From positions 1 through 64,000 of the forward strand of contig CAZKIU010000009.1 of NCBI GenBank assembly GCA_964552955.1: 64,000 nt of DNA. Reading direction: 5' to 3'. The notes below the pieces were generated by a model that searched no databases, had not been told where the DNA came from, and saw only the letters and a program-made list of their open reading frames with translations. Of the stretch, positions 53,506-60,427 are shown in pieces (the first letter of the stretch is position 1; every line of letters begins with the position of its first letter). Source of the DNA: UBA1413 sp964552955. Its GTDB lineage: Bacteria; Bacteroidota; Bacteroidia; Bacteroidales; Prolixibacteraceae. Made by a program: the position numbers and the translations under genes.

Positions 53506-54241
53506 GCCGGCAAACGGCATCCATCTCCCTCCTGAGGCGGGCAACACCCTGGGATTGGTAGATACCGCAGGAGAGCATACTCCACCGCGATGGAGAAAGT
53601 GGTTGACCAGAACAGCCATTGCGGCTTTATATCTGGTTTTTCTTCCCTTTCTGCTGGTGACGGCTCCTGCCGTATCTGAGCTTTTCGTCCCCCGGGGCCT
53701 CCCCTCTCACAAGATGGTGGCAGATGCCCATCCCAAAAGGGTCAGTCAGCTGACCAGCGCCATTACGGCGCTGGAGAAGAAGATCGAAAGGTTCACCCCT
53801 GGGAATGCCTTCCTGGTTGTCAACACCACGGAAAACAAGTTTTCGCTCTACCGTAACCGGAAGCTGGTCAGGGAAGGCCTCTGTTCAACAGGGAGTTATA
53901 TCAGCCTGGAGGGAGAAGGGGATAAGAAGTGGATTTTCAAGACGCCCCGGGGCGAGTTCAAGGTGCGCGGGAAGATCACCGATCCGGTATGGAGAAAGCC
54001 CGACTGGGCCTTTGTGGAGGAGGGTTTGCCTATTCCCCCGGCCAACGCTCCCTCCCGTTATGAAAGAGGGGTCCTGGGCGAATATGCCCTGGCCCTGGGC
54101 GATGGATACCTCATCCATGGCACGCTCTACCAAAGGTTTCTGGGGCTCCCCGTAACCCACGGTTGTATCAGGATGAATGACGCCGACCTGAAAGAAGTGT
54201 ATGAAACCCTCCCTGTGGGGGCTAAAGTTTTTATTTATTAA
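53486..54241 (+). CDS. L,D-transpeptidase (ErfK/YkuD family)
   Basis: A 251-residue second L,D-transpeptidase. N-terminal membrane segment (TAIAALYLVFLPFLLVTAPA, about 43-62), short helical spacer, then the YkuD domain (about 108-251) starting AFLVVNTTENKFSLYRNRKL and ending YLIHGTLY...GLPVTHGCIRMNDADL with His211, His225 and catalytic Cys227. KTPRGEFKV is the usual substrate-loop segment. It starts within the preceding transpeptidase gene and is followed 5 bp later by a membrane protein gene, so three genes form one translational unit. Confidence 0.92.
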   Translation: MSNQHSEPANGIHLPPEAGNTLGLVDTAGEHTPPRWRKWLTRTAIAALYLVFLPFLLVTAPAVSELFVPRGLPSHKMVADAHPKRVSQLTSAITALEKKIERFTPGNAFLVVNTTENKFSLYRNRKLVREGLCSTGSYISLEGEGDKKWIFKTPRGEFKVRGKITDPVWRKPDWAFVEEGLPIPPANAPSRYERGVLGEYALALGDGYLIHGTLYQRFLGLPVTHGCIRMNDADLKEVYETLPVGAKVFIY

Positions 54242-54246
54242 GAGAT

Positions 54247-55038
54247 ATGCAAGACACCAACCAGTCCAAAACATCAAAAGGATGGGCAGGGCTCCTTTTT
54301 CTCCGGGTTATCCCTACCCTGCTGGTCGCCTGGATGATCCTTTACACCTTGGCCATGGTCGTTTCGGTCAGAAAACAAACCAGCCACTTCCGTTCGGAAG
54401 GAGTTAACGACAGCGATACGGTGACCTGGTCCCTGGAAGAGTGGCAGTTGCTGCGCGACAAGAGTTTTCTGGAAGCCAGGTTATCGCTGGCGGGTAATGA
54501 CTCTCTGGGACTGACCATTGACTTTCCCGACAGTACGGTCAGGTTGGAAAATAAAGGAGTGATTCTCAAGGAAATCCGCTTCAAGGAAGCAGAGATGTCG
54601 CGTTTTTTCAGCGCCTTCACACCGGCGCACTATGCATCTGCTTTTTCCCGCCCCTTCACCATTACTGAAATCGAAGGCTCCATCATGAAAGAACCTATCC
54701 AGGTCAAAAAGGCCCCGCGCGATTCCACAGAAGCAGCACAGAATATCACCAGCGTAGATACGACCCGGGTGGAATTCGTGGAATGGCACCTGAAGCTAGA
54801 CTCCACCCTGGTAGTGAGTTTCGTGCAATCGGAACGTAGTCTGGGAAGCCTGGACTGGCCGACGGTTAAATACCGCCTGCGCAGGCATTACCGTGCCCTC
54901 CTGGAAACCAACCGGGCTCTGGTCCACTTCAGACTTCCCGAATATAAACCGGAGGTGACCATCTTCATCCCTGCCGGCGAAGCCAAATCCTTCTACCGGG
55001 CTCTCCCCCCTAACGGACAAGTAGCCCTGAAATTCTAG
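54247..55038 (+). CDS. Single-pass membrane protein of unknown function in the L,D-transpeptidase operon
   Basis: A 263-residue protein I do not recognise. One membrane helix (GLLFLRVIPTLLVAWMILYTLAMVVSV in part, about 16-42) is followed by a periplasmic region of strands and charged helices (SLEEWQLLRDKSFLEARLSL, DSTVRLENKGVILKEIRFKE, VEFVEWHLKLDSTLVVSFVQ). No catalytic motif. Coupling to the transpeptidases (5-bp gap) suggests an accessory or scaffold for them. The 175-bp gap after it has small hairpins (CTCCG..CGGAG near 55055; GGGCCGA..TCGGCCC 55078-55107), perhaps a weak terminator. Confidence 0.7.
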   Translation: MQDTNQSKTSKGWAGLLFLRVIPTLLVAWMILYTLAMVVSVRKQTSHFRSEGVNDSDTVTWSLEEWQLLRDKSFLEARLSLAGNDSLGLTIDFPDSTVRLENKGVILKEIRFKEAEMSRFFSAFTPAHYASAFSRPFTITEIEGSIMKEPIQVKKAPRDSTEAAQNITSVDTTRVEFVEWHLKLDSTLVVSFVQSERSLGSLDWPTVKYRLRRHYRALLETNRALVHFRLPEYKPEVTIFIPAGEAKSFYRALPPNGQVALKF

Positions 55039-55213
55039 AGGTTTTCCTCTGATACTCCGACCTAACGGAGGCGCCATGGGCCGATGCCGCAAAAAGCTGC
55101 TCGGCCCTTCCTGTTTTCCCAGTTACTCCGGAAGAGGCTTTCGCCTCAGGTTGCGTATTTTCCTCAATTTTGGTTTCTTTGTATTCAGAAGGATTACCAT
55201 AAAATAAAAGATT

Positions 55214-56377
55214 ATGTCACGCATCCTGGTCATCGATGATGAAAGAAGCATACGCAACACCCTGAAGGATATTCTGGAGTACGAGAAGTATGAAGTAGAT
55301 CTGGCCGAGGATGGTCCCCGGGGGCTGGAGAAGATCAAAAGCGGTGAATACGATGTGGTGTTGTGTGACATCAAGATGCCCGGGATGGATGGGATAGAGC
55401 TACTGGGTAAGTTAAGCGGGCAGTTGGATGATTTGCCCGTGGTGATGATCTCGGGCCATGGGAATATCGATACGGCGGTAGAAGCGATCAAGAAGGGGGC
55501 CTTTGATTTCATAGAGAAACCTCTTGACCTGAACCGGCTGCTGATCACCATCCGCAATGCCATGGATAAGTCGGTGCTGGTCACCGAAACGAAAATCCTC
55601 AAGAAAAAAGTCAGCAAGAGATTTGAGATTGTCGGGAATTCAGAGGCGATCCGCAAGGTCGTGGAGATGGCCGACCGGGTGGCGCGTACCGATGCCAGGG
55701 TGCTGATTACCGGTTCCAATGGCACCGGGAAGGAGCTGGTAGCCCGAAGGATTCACGAGATGAGCCTCAGGGCCTCAGGGCCGTTTGTGGAGGTCAACTG
55801 TGCAGCCATTCCTTCGGAATTGATAGAGAGTGAACTCTTCGGGCACGAAAAGGGAGCATTCACATCGGCCATCAAGCAGCGGAAGGGCAAATTTGAACAA
55901 GCCAACGGGGGCACTCTTTTTCTCGATGAGATCGGCGACATGAGCCTGCCGGCCCAGGCCAAGGTATTGCGTGCCCTCCAGGAGAGCATCATCAGCAGGG
56001 TGGGCAGTGATACGACCATTAAGGTCGACGTGAGGGTGGTGGCCGCCACCAACAAAAACCTCTCCGAGGAGATCGGAAAAGGGCATTTCCGTGAAGACCT
56101 CTACCACCGGCTCAGCGTCATCCTGATCAGGGTTCCCGCACTGAGTGAAAGAGTGGAAGACATTCCCCTGCTGGCCAACCATTTCATCCAACAAATATGC
56201 AATGAATACGGCATGCCGGAAAAAACCATTACGGAAGATGCCCTCCGGGAACTCCGGAAAATCGAATGGAGGGGGAATATCAGGGAATTCAGGAACGTCA
56301 TCGAGCGGCTGATTATCCTCTGTGACAAGAAGATTACCGGTGCCGATGTGCTGGCTTTCGCGGCCCCCCTTAAATAA
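55214..56377 (+). CDS. Response regulator with sigma-54-type AAA+ domain, no DNA-binding domain
   Basis: A 387-residue NtrC-like protein. Receiver domain 1-120 with acidic ILVIDDE and phosphorylation site Asp52 (VVLCDIKMPGMDG). AAA+ domain with Walker A ITGSNGTGKELVARR, Walker B GGTLFLDEIGDM and the arginine-finger region HFREDLYHRLSV. The sigma-54 contact loop reads GAFTSA (214-219) and not GAFTGA. The protein stops at ADVLAFAAPLK, where NtrC proteins go on to a Fis-type HTH, so it lacks DNA binding. No kinase gene is adjacent. Such HTH-less forms occur in Bacteroidota; target and sigma-54 dependence are unsettled. Confidence 0.9.
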   Translation: MSRILVIDDERSIRNTLKDILEYEKYEVDLAEDGPRGLEKIKSGEYDVVLCDIKMPGMDGIELLGKLSGQLDDLPVVMISGHGNIDTAVEAIKKGAFDFIEKPLDLNRLLITIRNAMDKSVLVTETKILKKKVSKRFEIVGNSEAIRKVVEMADRVARTDARVLITGSNGTGKELVARRIHEMSLRASGPFVEVNCAAIPSELIESELFGHEKGAFTSAIKQRKGKFEQANGGTLFLDEIGDMSLPAQAKVLRALQESIISRVGSDTTIKVDVRVVAATNKNLSEEIGKGHFREDLYHRLSVILIRVPALSERVEDIPLLANHFIQQICNEYGMPEKTITEDALRELRKIEWRGNIREFRNVIERLIILCDKKITGADVLAFAAPLK

Positions 56378-56419
56378 AACGAATCAACAACTCAATACCG
56401 CTGACCTAACAACTTAACC

Positions 56420-57169
56420 ATGATCAGGAACAAGAAAATCGTCGTTGTCCTCCCGGCCTACAATGCCGCAAAAACACTGAAGATCACTTACGAAGAGATT
56501 GATTTCTCGATCGTCGACGAGGTCATCCTGGTGGATGACAAAAGCCGTGACGACACCCTCAGGGTAGCACGGGAACTGGGGATCCGGCATATTGTGGAAC
56601 ACAGCGTTAACAAGGGATACGGCGGCAATCAGAAGAGTTGTTACCACAAAGCCCTGGAACTGGGCGCCGACATCGTGATCATGCTGCACCCCGATTACCA
56701 GTACACGCCCCTGCTGATTCCCGCCCTGGCCCACCTCCTGGCCAGCGGCCTCTATGAGGTGGCCCTGGGTTCCAGAATCCTCGGAAAAGGTGCCCTTAAG
56801 GGAGGTATGCCCCTGTATAAATACATCTCTAACCGGTTCCTTACCTTCTCCCAGAACCTCCTGATGGGCGCCAAACTCTCGGAATACCATACCGGATACC
56901 GGGCCTTCAGCCGTAAAGTGCTGGAGACCGTCAGCTTCGAAGGGAATTCCGACAATTTCGTGTTCGACAACCAGATGCTGGCCCAGATCTGGTACCTGGG
57001 CTATGACATCGCCGAGGTCACCTGCCCCACCAAATATTTCCGGGAAGCCTCCAGCATCAATATCCGTAACAGCGTCACCTATGGCTTCGGCGTCCTGAAA
57101 ACTTCCCTCCTCTTTCGCCTCAACAGATGGAAAATCCTCCGATCCCCACTCTTTATCCCTAAAGATTAG
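56420..57169 (+). CDS. Glycosyltransferase family 2 (dolichyl-phosphate mannose synthase-like)
   Basis: A 249-residue GT-A enzyme: VVVLPAYNAAKTLKITYEEI, VILVDDKSRDDT, NKGYGGNQKSCYHKALELGA and the IMLHPDYQYTP box where DPM-type enzymes have DADLQ. The segment ALGSRILGKG and SEYHTGYRAFSRKVLE is typical of DPM/GtrB-like proteins that make polyprenyl-phosphate sugars or modify lipid A. No membrane helix. It is followed by the heptamer repeat region and the convergent pfkA. Confidence 0.9.
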   Translation: MIRNKKIVVVLPAYNAAKTLKITYEEIDFSIVDEVILVDDKSRDDTLRVARELGIRHIVEHSVNKGYGGNQKSCYHKALELGADIVIMLHPDYQYTPLLIPALAHLLASGLYEVALGSRILGKGALKGGMPLYKYISNRFLTFSQNLLMGAKLSEYHTGYRAFSRKVLETVSFEGNSDNFVFDNQMLAQIWYLGYDIAEVTCPTKYFREASSINIRNSVTYGFGVLKTSLLFRLNRWKILRSPLFIPKD

Positions 57170-57191
57170 AAGATTAAGGCATTAGAAGATG

Positions 57192-57283
57192 AGAATATTC
57201 TGACCTTCCCGATTCCCGACTCAAGATTCCCGACTCAAGATTCCAGATTCCAGATTCCAGATTCCAGATTCCAGATTCCAGAC
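57192..57283. repeat. Heptamer-based intergenic repeat, copy B
   Basis: After ATATTCTGACCTTCCCGATT comes CCCGACTCAAGATTC twice, then at least five copies of the heptamer AGATTCC ending AGACTATTTC at the pfkA stop. The first part matches the block at 47113-47170. It fills the gap between convergent GT2 and pfkA genes, where no terminator hairpin is seen. Confidence 0.8.
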
Positions 57284-58320
57284 TATTTCAGGTATTCGTC
57301 GCCGAAGGAGATGCCCATGCGGCGGGCGATGGAGACCAGAGGGAAATCGGGTTTCACCAGGCGGGTTTTGCCGCCCACTTCACTCAGGGGAACGGCCACG
57401 GTTTTGTTTTCAATGATGGCCACCATGGTGCCTACATTTCCCTCGGCGATACATTCGGCCGCGAAGGCGCCATAGCGGGTGGCCAGGATGCGGTCGAAGG
57501 GAGAGGGGCTTCCTCCCCTCTGGATATAACCCAGCACGGTTTCCCGGGTTTCCAGACCGGTATAGGTACCGATGGCCTCAGCAATGTAACTGGCGGCCGA
57601 CCTTTTTTCAGGTCTTTCGATGCCTTCGGCCACCACCACGATGGAATAGGGTTTGTTTTCTTCATACCGGCTTTCGACCTTCTTGCAGACAGAACGAAGG
57701 TTGTAAGGCAATTCGGGGAGCAGGATGATATCCCCTCCACCAGCAGTACCGGCAAAGAGGGCCAGCCATCCGGCATTATGGCCCATCACCTCGATGATCA
57801 TCACCCTTTGATGGGAGTTGGCCGTGGTATGCAGCCGGTCGATGGCCTCGGTGGCAATCTCTACGGCCGATTCAAAACCGAAGGTAATATCGGTGCCCCA
57901 TACATCATTATCAATGGTTTTGGGAATCCCCACCACATTGAGGCCCTGCTTCGACAGCATATGAGCGGTCTTCATGGTTCCGTTCCCGCCGATACAGACC
58001 AGGGCGTCAAGCCCCAGGTCATTGTAATTCTGCAGAATCGTATCGGGTTTATCCTGGGCATCGGCACCCCCGTTCTTAAACGGCTTCTCCCGGGAGGTCC
58101 CCAGAATGGTTCCGCCCAACGTGAGGATCCCTGACAACTGGGATTCCTTTAATTCCAGATAGTCGTTGTGAATCAGACCGGAATAACCCGATCTGAAGCC
58201 AATTACCTCCATCCCGTACTCGACAATAGCCGTTTTACCCACGCCCCTGATGGCAGCATTTAAACCTGGACAGTCTCCTCCGGCCGTGAGTATCCCGATT
58301 CTCTTTTTTCTCTTCGTCAT
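57283..58320 (-). CDS. pfkA: 6-phosphofructokinase
   Basis: A 345-residue PfkA-family enzyme: GILTAGGDCPGLNAAIRG, the donor-site ICIGGNGT-like segment (VCIGGNGTMKTA), PKTIDNDVWGTD with catalytic Asp137, and MGHNAGWLALFAG. By E. coli numbering residue 104 is Gly (Gly114 here, ATP type) but 124 is Lys (Lys134, found in PPi-dependent enzymes and trypanosome ATP-PFK), and the magnesium ligand Asp103 is Asn113. The phosphoryl donor is therefore not certain; ATP is favoured by Gly114. The gene is monocistronic and convergent with a GT2. Confidence 0.93.
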   Translation of the reverse strand: MTKRKKRIGILTAGGDCPGLNAAIRGVGKTAIVEYGMEVIGFRSGYSGLIHNDYLELKESQLSGILTLGGTILGTSREKPFKNGGADAQDKPDTILQNYNDLGLDALVCIGGNGTMKTAHMLSKQGLNVVGIPKTIDNDVWGTDITFGFESAVEIATEAIDRLHTTANSHQRVMIIEVMGHNAGWLALFAGTAGGGDIILLPELPYNLRSVCKKVESRYEENKPYSIVVVAEGIERPEKRSAASYIAEAIGTYTGLETRETVLGYIQRGGSPSPFDRILATRYGAFAAECIAEGNVGTMVAIIENKTVAVPLSEVGGKTRLVKPDFPLVSIARRMGISFGDEYLK

Positions 58321-58371
58321 AGTTGTTGAGTTTGGATTGTGTGAAAAGTAATTGCTAAGATAATTAATAAT

Positions 58372-58429
58372 GTACGAAAATCATGAAATGGTGTATTGGC
58401 AGATCAGGAGAATTTTCATAATTTCGTAC
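58372..58429. promoter_or_regulatory. Long imperfect inverted repeat between pfkA and DUF1080 gene
   Basis: GTACGAAAATCATGAAA (58372-58388) and TTTCATAATTTCGTAC (58414-58429) are near-perfect reverse complements with one extra base and one mismatch, around a 25-bp centre. It lies in the divergent upstream region of both genes. No canonical promoter was found on either strand, so this may be an operator pair or a leader hairpin. Confidence 0.5.
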
Positions 58430-58472
58430 GATTGAAATCTATTATACTAACCATTAATAAATTAAGAAAAAC

Positions 58473-59216
58473 ATGAAAAGATTGTCTGTCATTTTGTTTT
58501 CCATGGTCCTTATGCTCTCCTTTGGGTGCAAGGAGAAAGTAGTACCCCCGAATACGCTTTCCGATGAGGAAAAGGCTGAAGGCTGGGTGCTTATGTTTGA
58601 CGGCCAGACCAGCAACGGCTGGAGAGGGGTGAACAAAGACCACTTCCCCACCAACTGGGAGATTGCCGACGGCACCCTGCACTGCAAGGAGTCGGGTCAG
58701 GGCGAAGCTGGGGCTGTCGACGGCGGTGACATCCTCTTTGACAAGGAATTCAAGAATTTCAAACTCCGTCTGGAGTGGAAAATCTCCGAAGGCGGGAATT
58801 CCGGTATTTTCTATCTCGGAACGGAAATGGACACCGTGCCCATTTACTTTTCGGCTCCGGAAATGCAGGTCCTCGACAACGAGAAACACCCTGATGCCCA
58901 GTTGGGCGTTGACGGGAACCGCCAGGCAGGATCCCTTTATGACCTGATTCCGGCCAAACCGCAGAATGCCAAACCTGTCGGAGAATGGAACACCGTCGAA
59001 ATCACCGTCTATGATGGAACCGTCATCCACAACCAGAACGGGGTGAACGTGTTGGAATATCACCTCTGGACCGACCAATGGAACAACCTGGTCGCCAACT
59101 CCAAGTTCCCGGGTCTTAATCCCAACTGGGCCAATGTCGCCCATCAGGGAGTTATTGCCCTGCAGGACCATGGCGATGATGTATGGTACCGCAATATCAG
59201 AATCAAGGAGCTCTGA
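58473..59216 (+). CDS. DUF1080 (3-keto-disaccharide hydrolase) lipoprotein
   Basis: A 247-residue lipoprotein: signal peptide MKRLSVILFSMVLMLSFG, lipid Cys19. The DUF1080 beta-sandwich follows: EGWVLMFDGQTSNGWRG, WEIADGTLHC, FKNFKLRLEWKISEGGNSGI, APEMQVLDNEKHPDA, AGSLYDLIPA and VALQDHGDDVWYRNIRI-like end (VIALQDHGDDVWYRNIR). Members are reported as 3-keto-glycoside hydrolases acting after sugar oxidation, located at the outer membrane or periplasm. No partner oxidoreductase is adjacent. It ends at a strong bidirectional terminator. Confidence 0.9.
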   Translation: MKRLSVILFSMVLMLSFGCKEKVVPPNTLSDEEKAEGWVLMFDGQTSNGWRGVNKDHFPTNWEIADGTLHCKESGQGEAGAVDGGDILFDKEFKNFKLRLEWKISEGGNSGIFYLGTEMDTVPIYFSAPEMQVLDNEKHPDAQLGVDGNRQAGSLYDLIPAKPQNAKPVGEWNTVEITVYDGTVIHNQNGVNVLEYHLWTDQWNNLVANSKFPGLNPNWANVAHQGVIALQDHGDDVWYRNIRIKEL

Positions 59217-59233
59217 TCTGGAGCCCACTTATC

Positions 59234-59273
59234 AAAAAGAGAGGCTGCCCGCTGGGCAGCCTCTCTTTTTTTT
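59234..59273. terminator. Bidirectional terminator
   Basis: AAAGAGAGGCTGCCC-GCT-GGGCAGCCTCTCTTT is a perfect stem of about 15 bp with a 3-base loop and T-tract. It serves the DUF1080 gene and the convergent gldB, whose stop codon is 6 bp away. Confidence 0.93.
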
Positions 59274-59278
59274 ACACT

Positions 59279-60316
59279 CTATTGCGGGGCGTAAGCCGCG
59301 GCGTTGAGGATCTCCCTGTAGTTCCGGTTGCCCATGAGTTGCGCAAGCGTGATGTCAGGATTCTTTTTCAGATAGGCTTTCACAATCTGAAGGCCGAGCC
59401 AGGCCCCGGTACGGGCGGGTGAAGCGGGGGGAAACCCGTTGGTCGTAGGGCCGTCGCTGGTATACCTGACAATGTCCATCTGCCGGGTGGAAAAGAGCAT
59501 CTGGTGCTCCACGAGGTAGTTCCACATGGAAGCTTCATTCCTCTGGCACCACTCCGCCTGTTTCCGGGTAAAGCCGGTGAGAAGGGTATCAGCGGTGCGT
59601 GGAAGCATGGCATGGGTGAAATAGAGCAGCTTCCCCTCATAGACCATATAATCGAGAAGCGTGGTGGCCTCCCCCCCAATGGGGAACTCCGTCATCCCCC
59701 AGGTGTACATGACCTCCGCAGGAATCATCTCCGGAATCATCTTCCTCTGCTTGTAAAGGGGCAGATCAAGCATGTCGTACCAGACACACTCCCGGCCCAG
59801 GTACTTGTCCAGACTGATCCCTACCAGACTGTCGGCCGTGAAGACCGATTCATTGAAACCCGACAGGGTGAAATAGACCACAGGAAGGGGCTTCCCGGGA
59901 AAATAATACCGGTAATGTTTGAAGGCTTTGATCAGTTCTTTCTTCAAAGGTTCCAGATCTGCAAACTCCTTTTCTGTCATTTTTTTTACCGACCGGGTAG
60001 TGGTATCAGAAAGGAACTCCCTCATCATGAACCACCCTGAGGTGTCGGTGACATCCCCCACCTTGAGCACCAGATGCGTGTACAAATCGGTAAATTGAGG
60101 ATATTTGTTGCGAAGCCGGATGAGGTCTTCCATCGCCGGGTTGCTTCCCAAGGAAAAAAGCTCCTCATCATAGCGCACAATGGATACCTCCTCCGTGATT
60201 CCGGAGAGGTCCACTTTCAGGGGATTCTTTCCGCAAGACCACAAGAGCAGCATCAGGATGGCTGCACAAAACAACAGCTTTAAACCGGTCCCTTTCTTCA
60301 TTTCAATATTCACCAT
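59279..60316 (-). CDS. gldB: Gliding motility lipoprotein GldB
   Basis: A lipoprotein of 345 residues (or 340 from the Met at 60301). Signal peptide LKLLFCAAILMLLLWSC with lipobox Cys, then the GldB pattern: VSIVRYDEELFSLG, LRNKYPQFTDLYTHLVLKVG, YRYYFPGKPLPVVYFTLSGFN, SLDKYLGRECVWYDMLDLPL and NFTHAML-like LLYFTHAMLPRTADTLLTG, RTGAWLGLQIVKAYLKKNPD. GldB is needed for gliding and type IX secretion in Flavobacterium; homologues also occur in non-gliding Bacteroidota. It is divergent from nadE, a common arrangement. It complements porT and the SprB-repeat protein in this window. Confidence 0.92.
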   Translation of the reverse strand: MVNIEMKKGTGLKLLFCAAILMLLLWSCGKNPLKVDLSGITEEVSIVRYDEELFSLGSNPAMEDLIRLRNKYPQFTDLYTHLVLKVGDVTDTSGWFMMREFLSDTTTRSVKKMTEKEFADLEPLKKELIKAFKHYRYYFPGKPLPVVYFTLSGFNESVFTADSLVGISLDKYLGRECVWYDMLDLPLYKQRKMIPEMIPAEVMYTWGMTEFPIGGEATTLLDYMVYEGKLLYFTHAMLPRTADTLLTGFTRKQAEWCQRNEASMWNYLVEHQMLFSTRQMDIVRYTSDGPTTNGFPPASPARTGAWLGLQIVKAYLKKNPDITLAQLMGNRNYREILNAAAYAPQ

Positions 60317-60374
60317 TATACCTATATGTTAGTTATCGACTTGTTGACAGAGATACGTACTTTTACGGTCAATA

Positions 60375-60405
60375 TTGCGAAATTGGTCGAAAAAGCAGAG
60401 ATTTG
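60375..60405 (+). promoter_or_regulatory. Candidate promoter of nadE
   Basis: TTG (60375-60377), 20 nt, GAGATTTG (60398-60405), one mismatch from TAnnTTTG, 22 bp upstream of the nadE ATG. Confidence 0.45.
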
Positions 60406-60427
60406 CAAGTGTAAATAAATTCCTGGG

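Noticed and set aside
55123..55725. Minus-strand open frame opposite the response regulator
   Set aside because: Low-complexity Ser/Arg-rich shadow with no motif.
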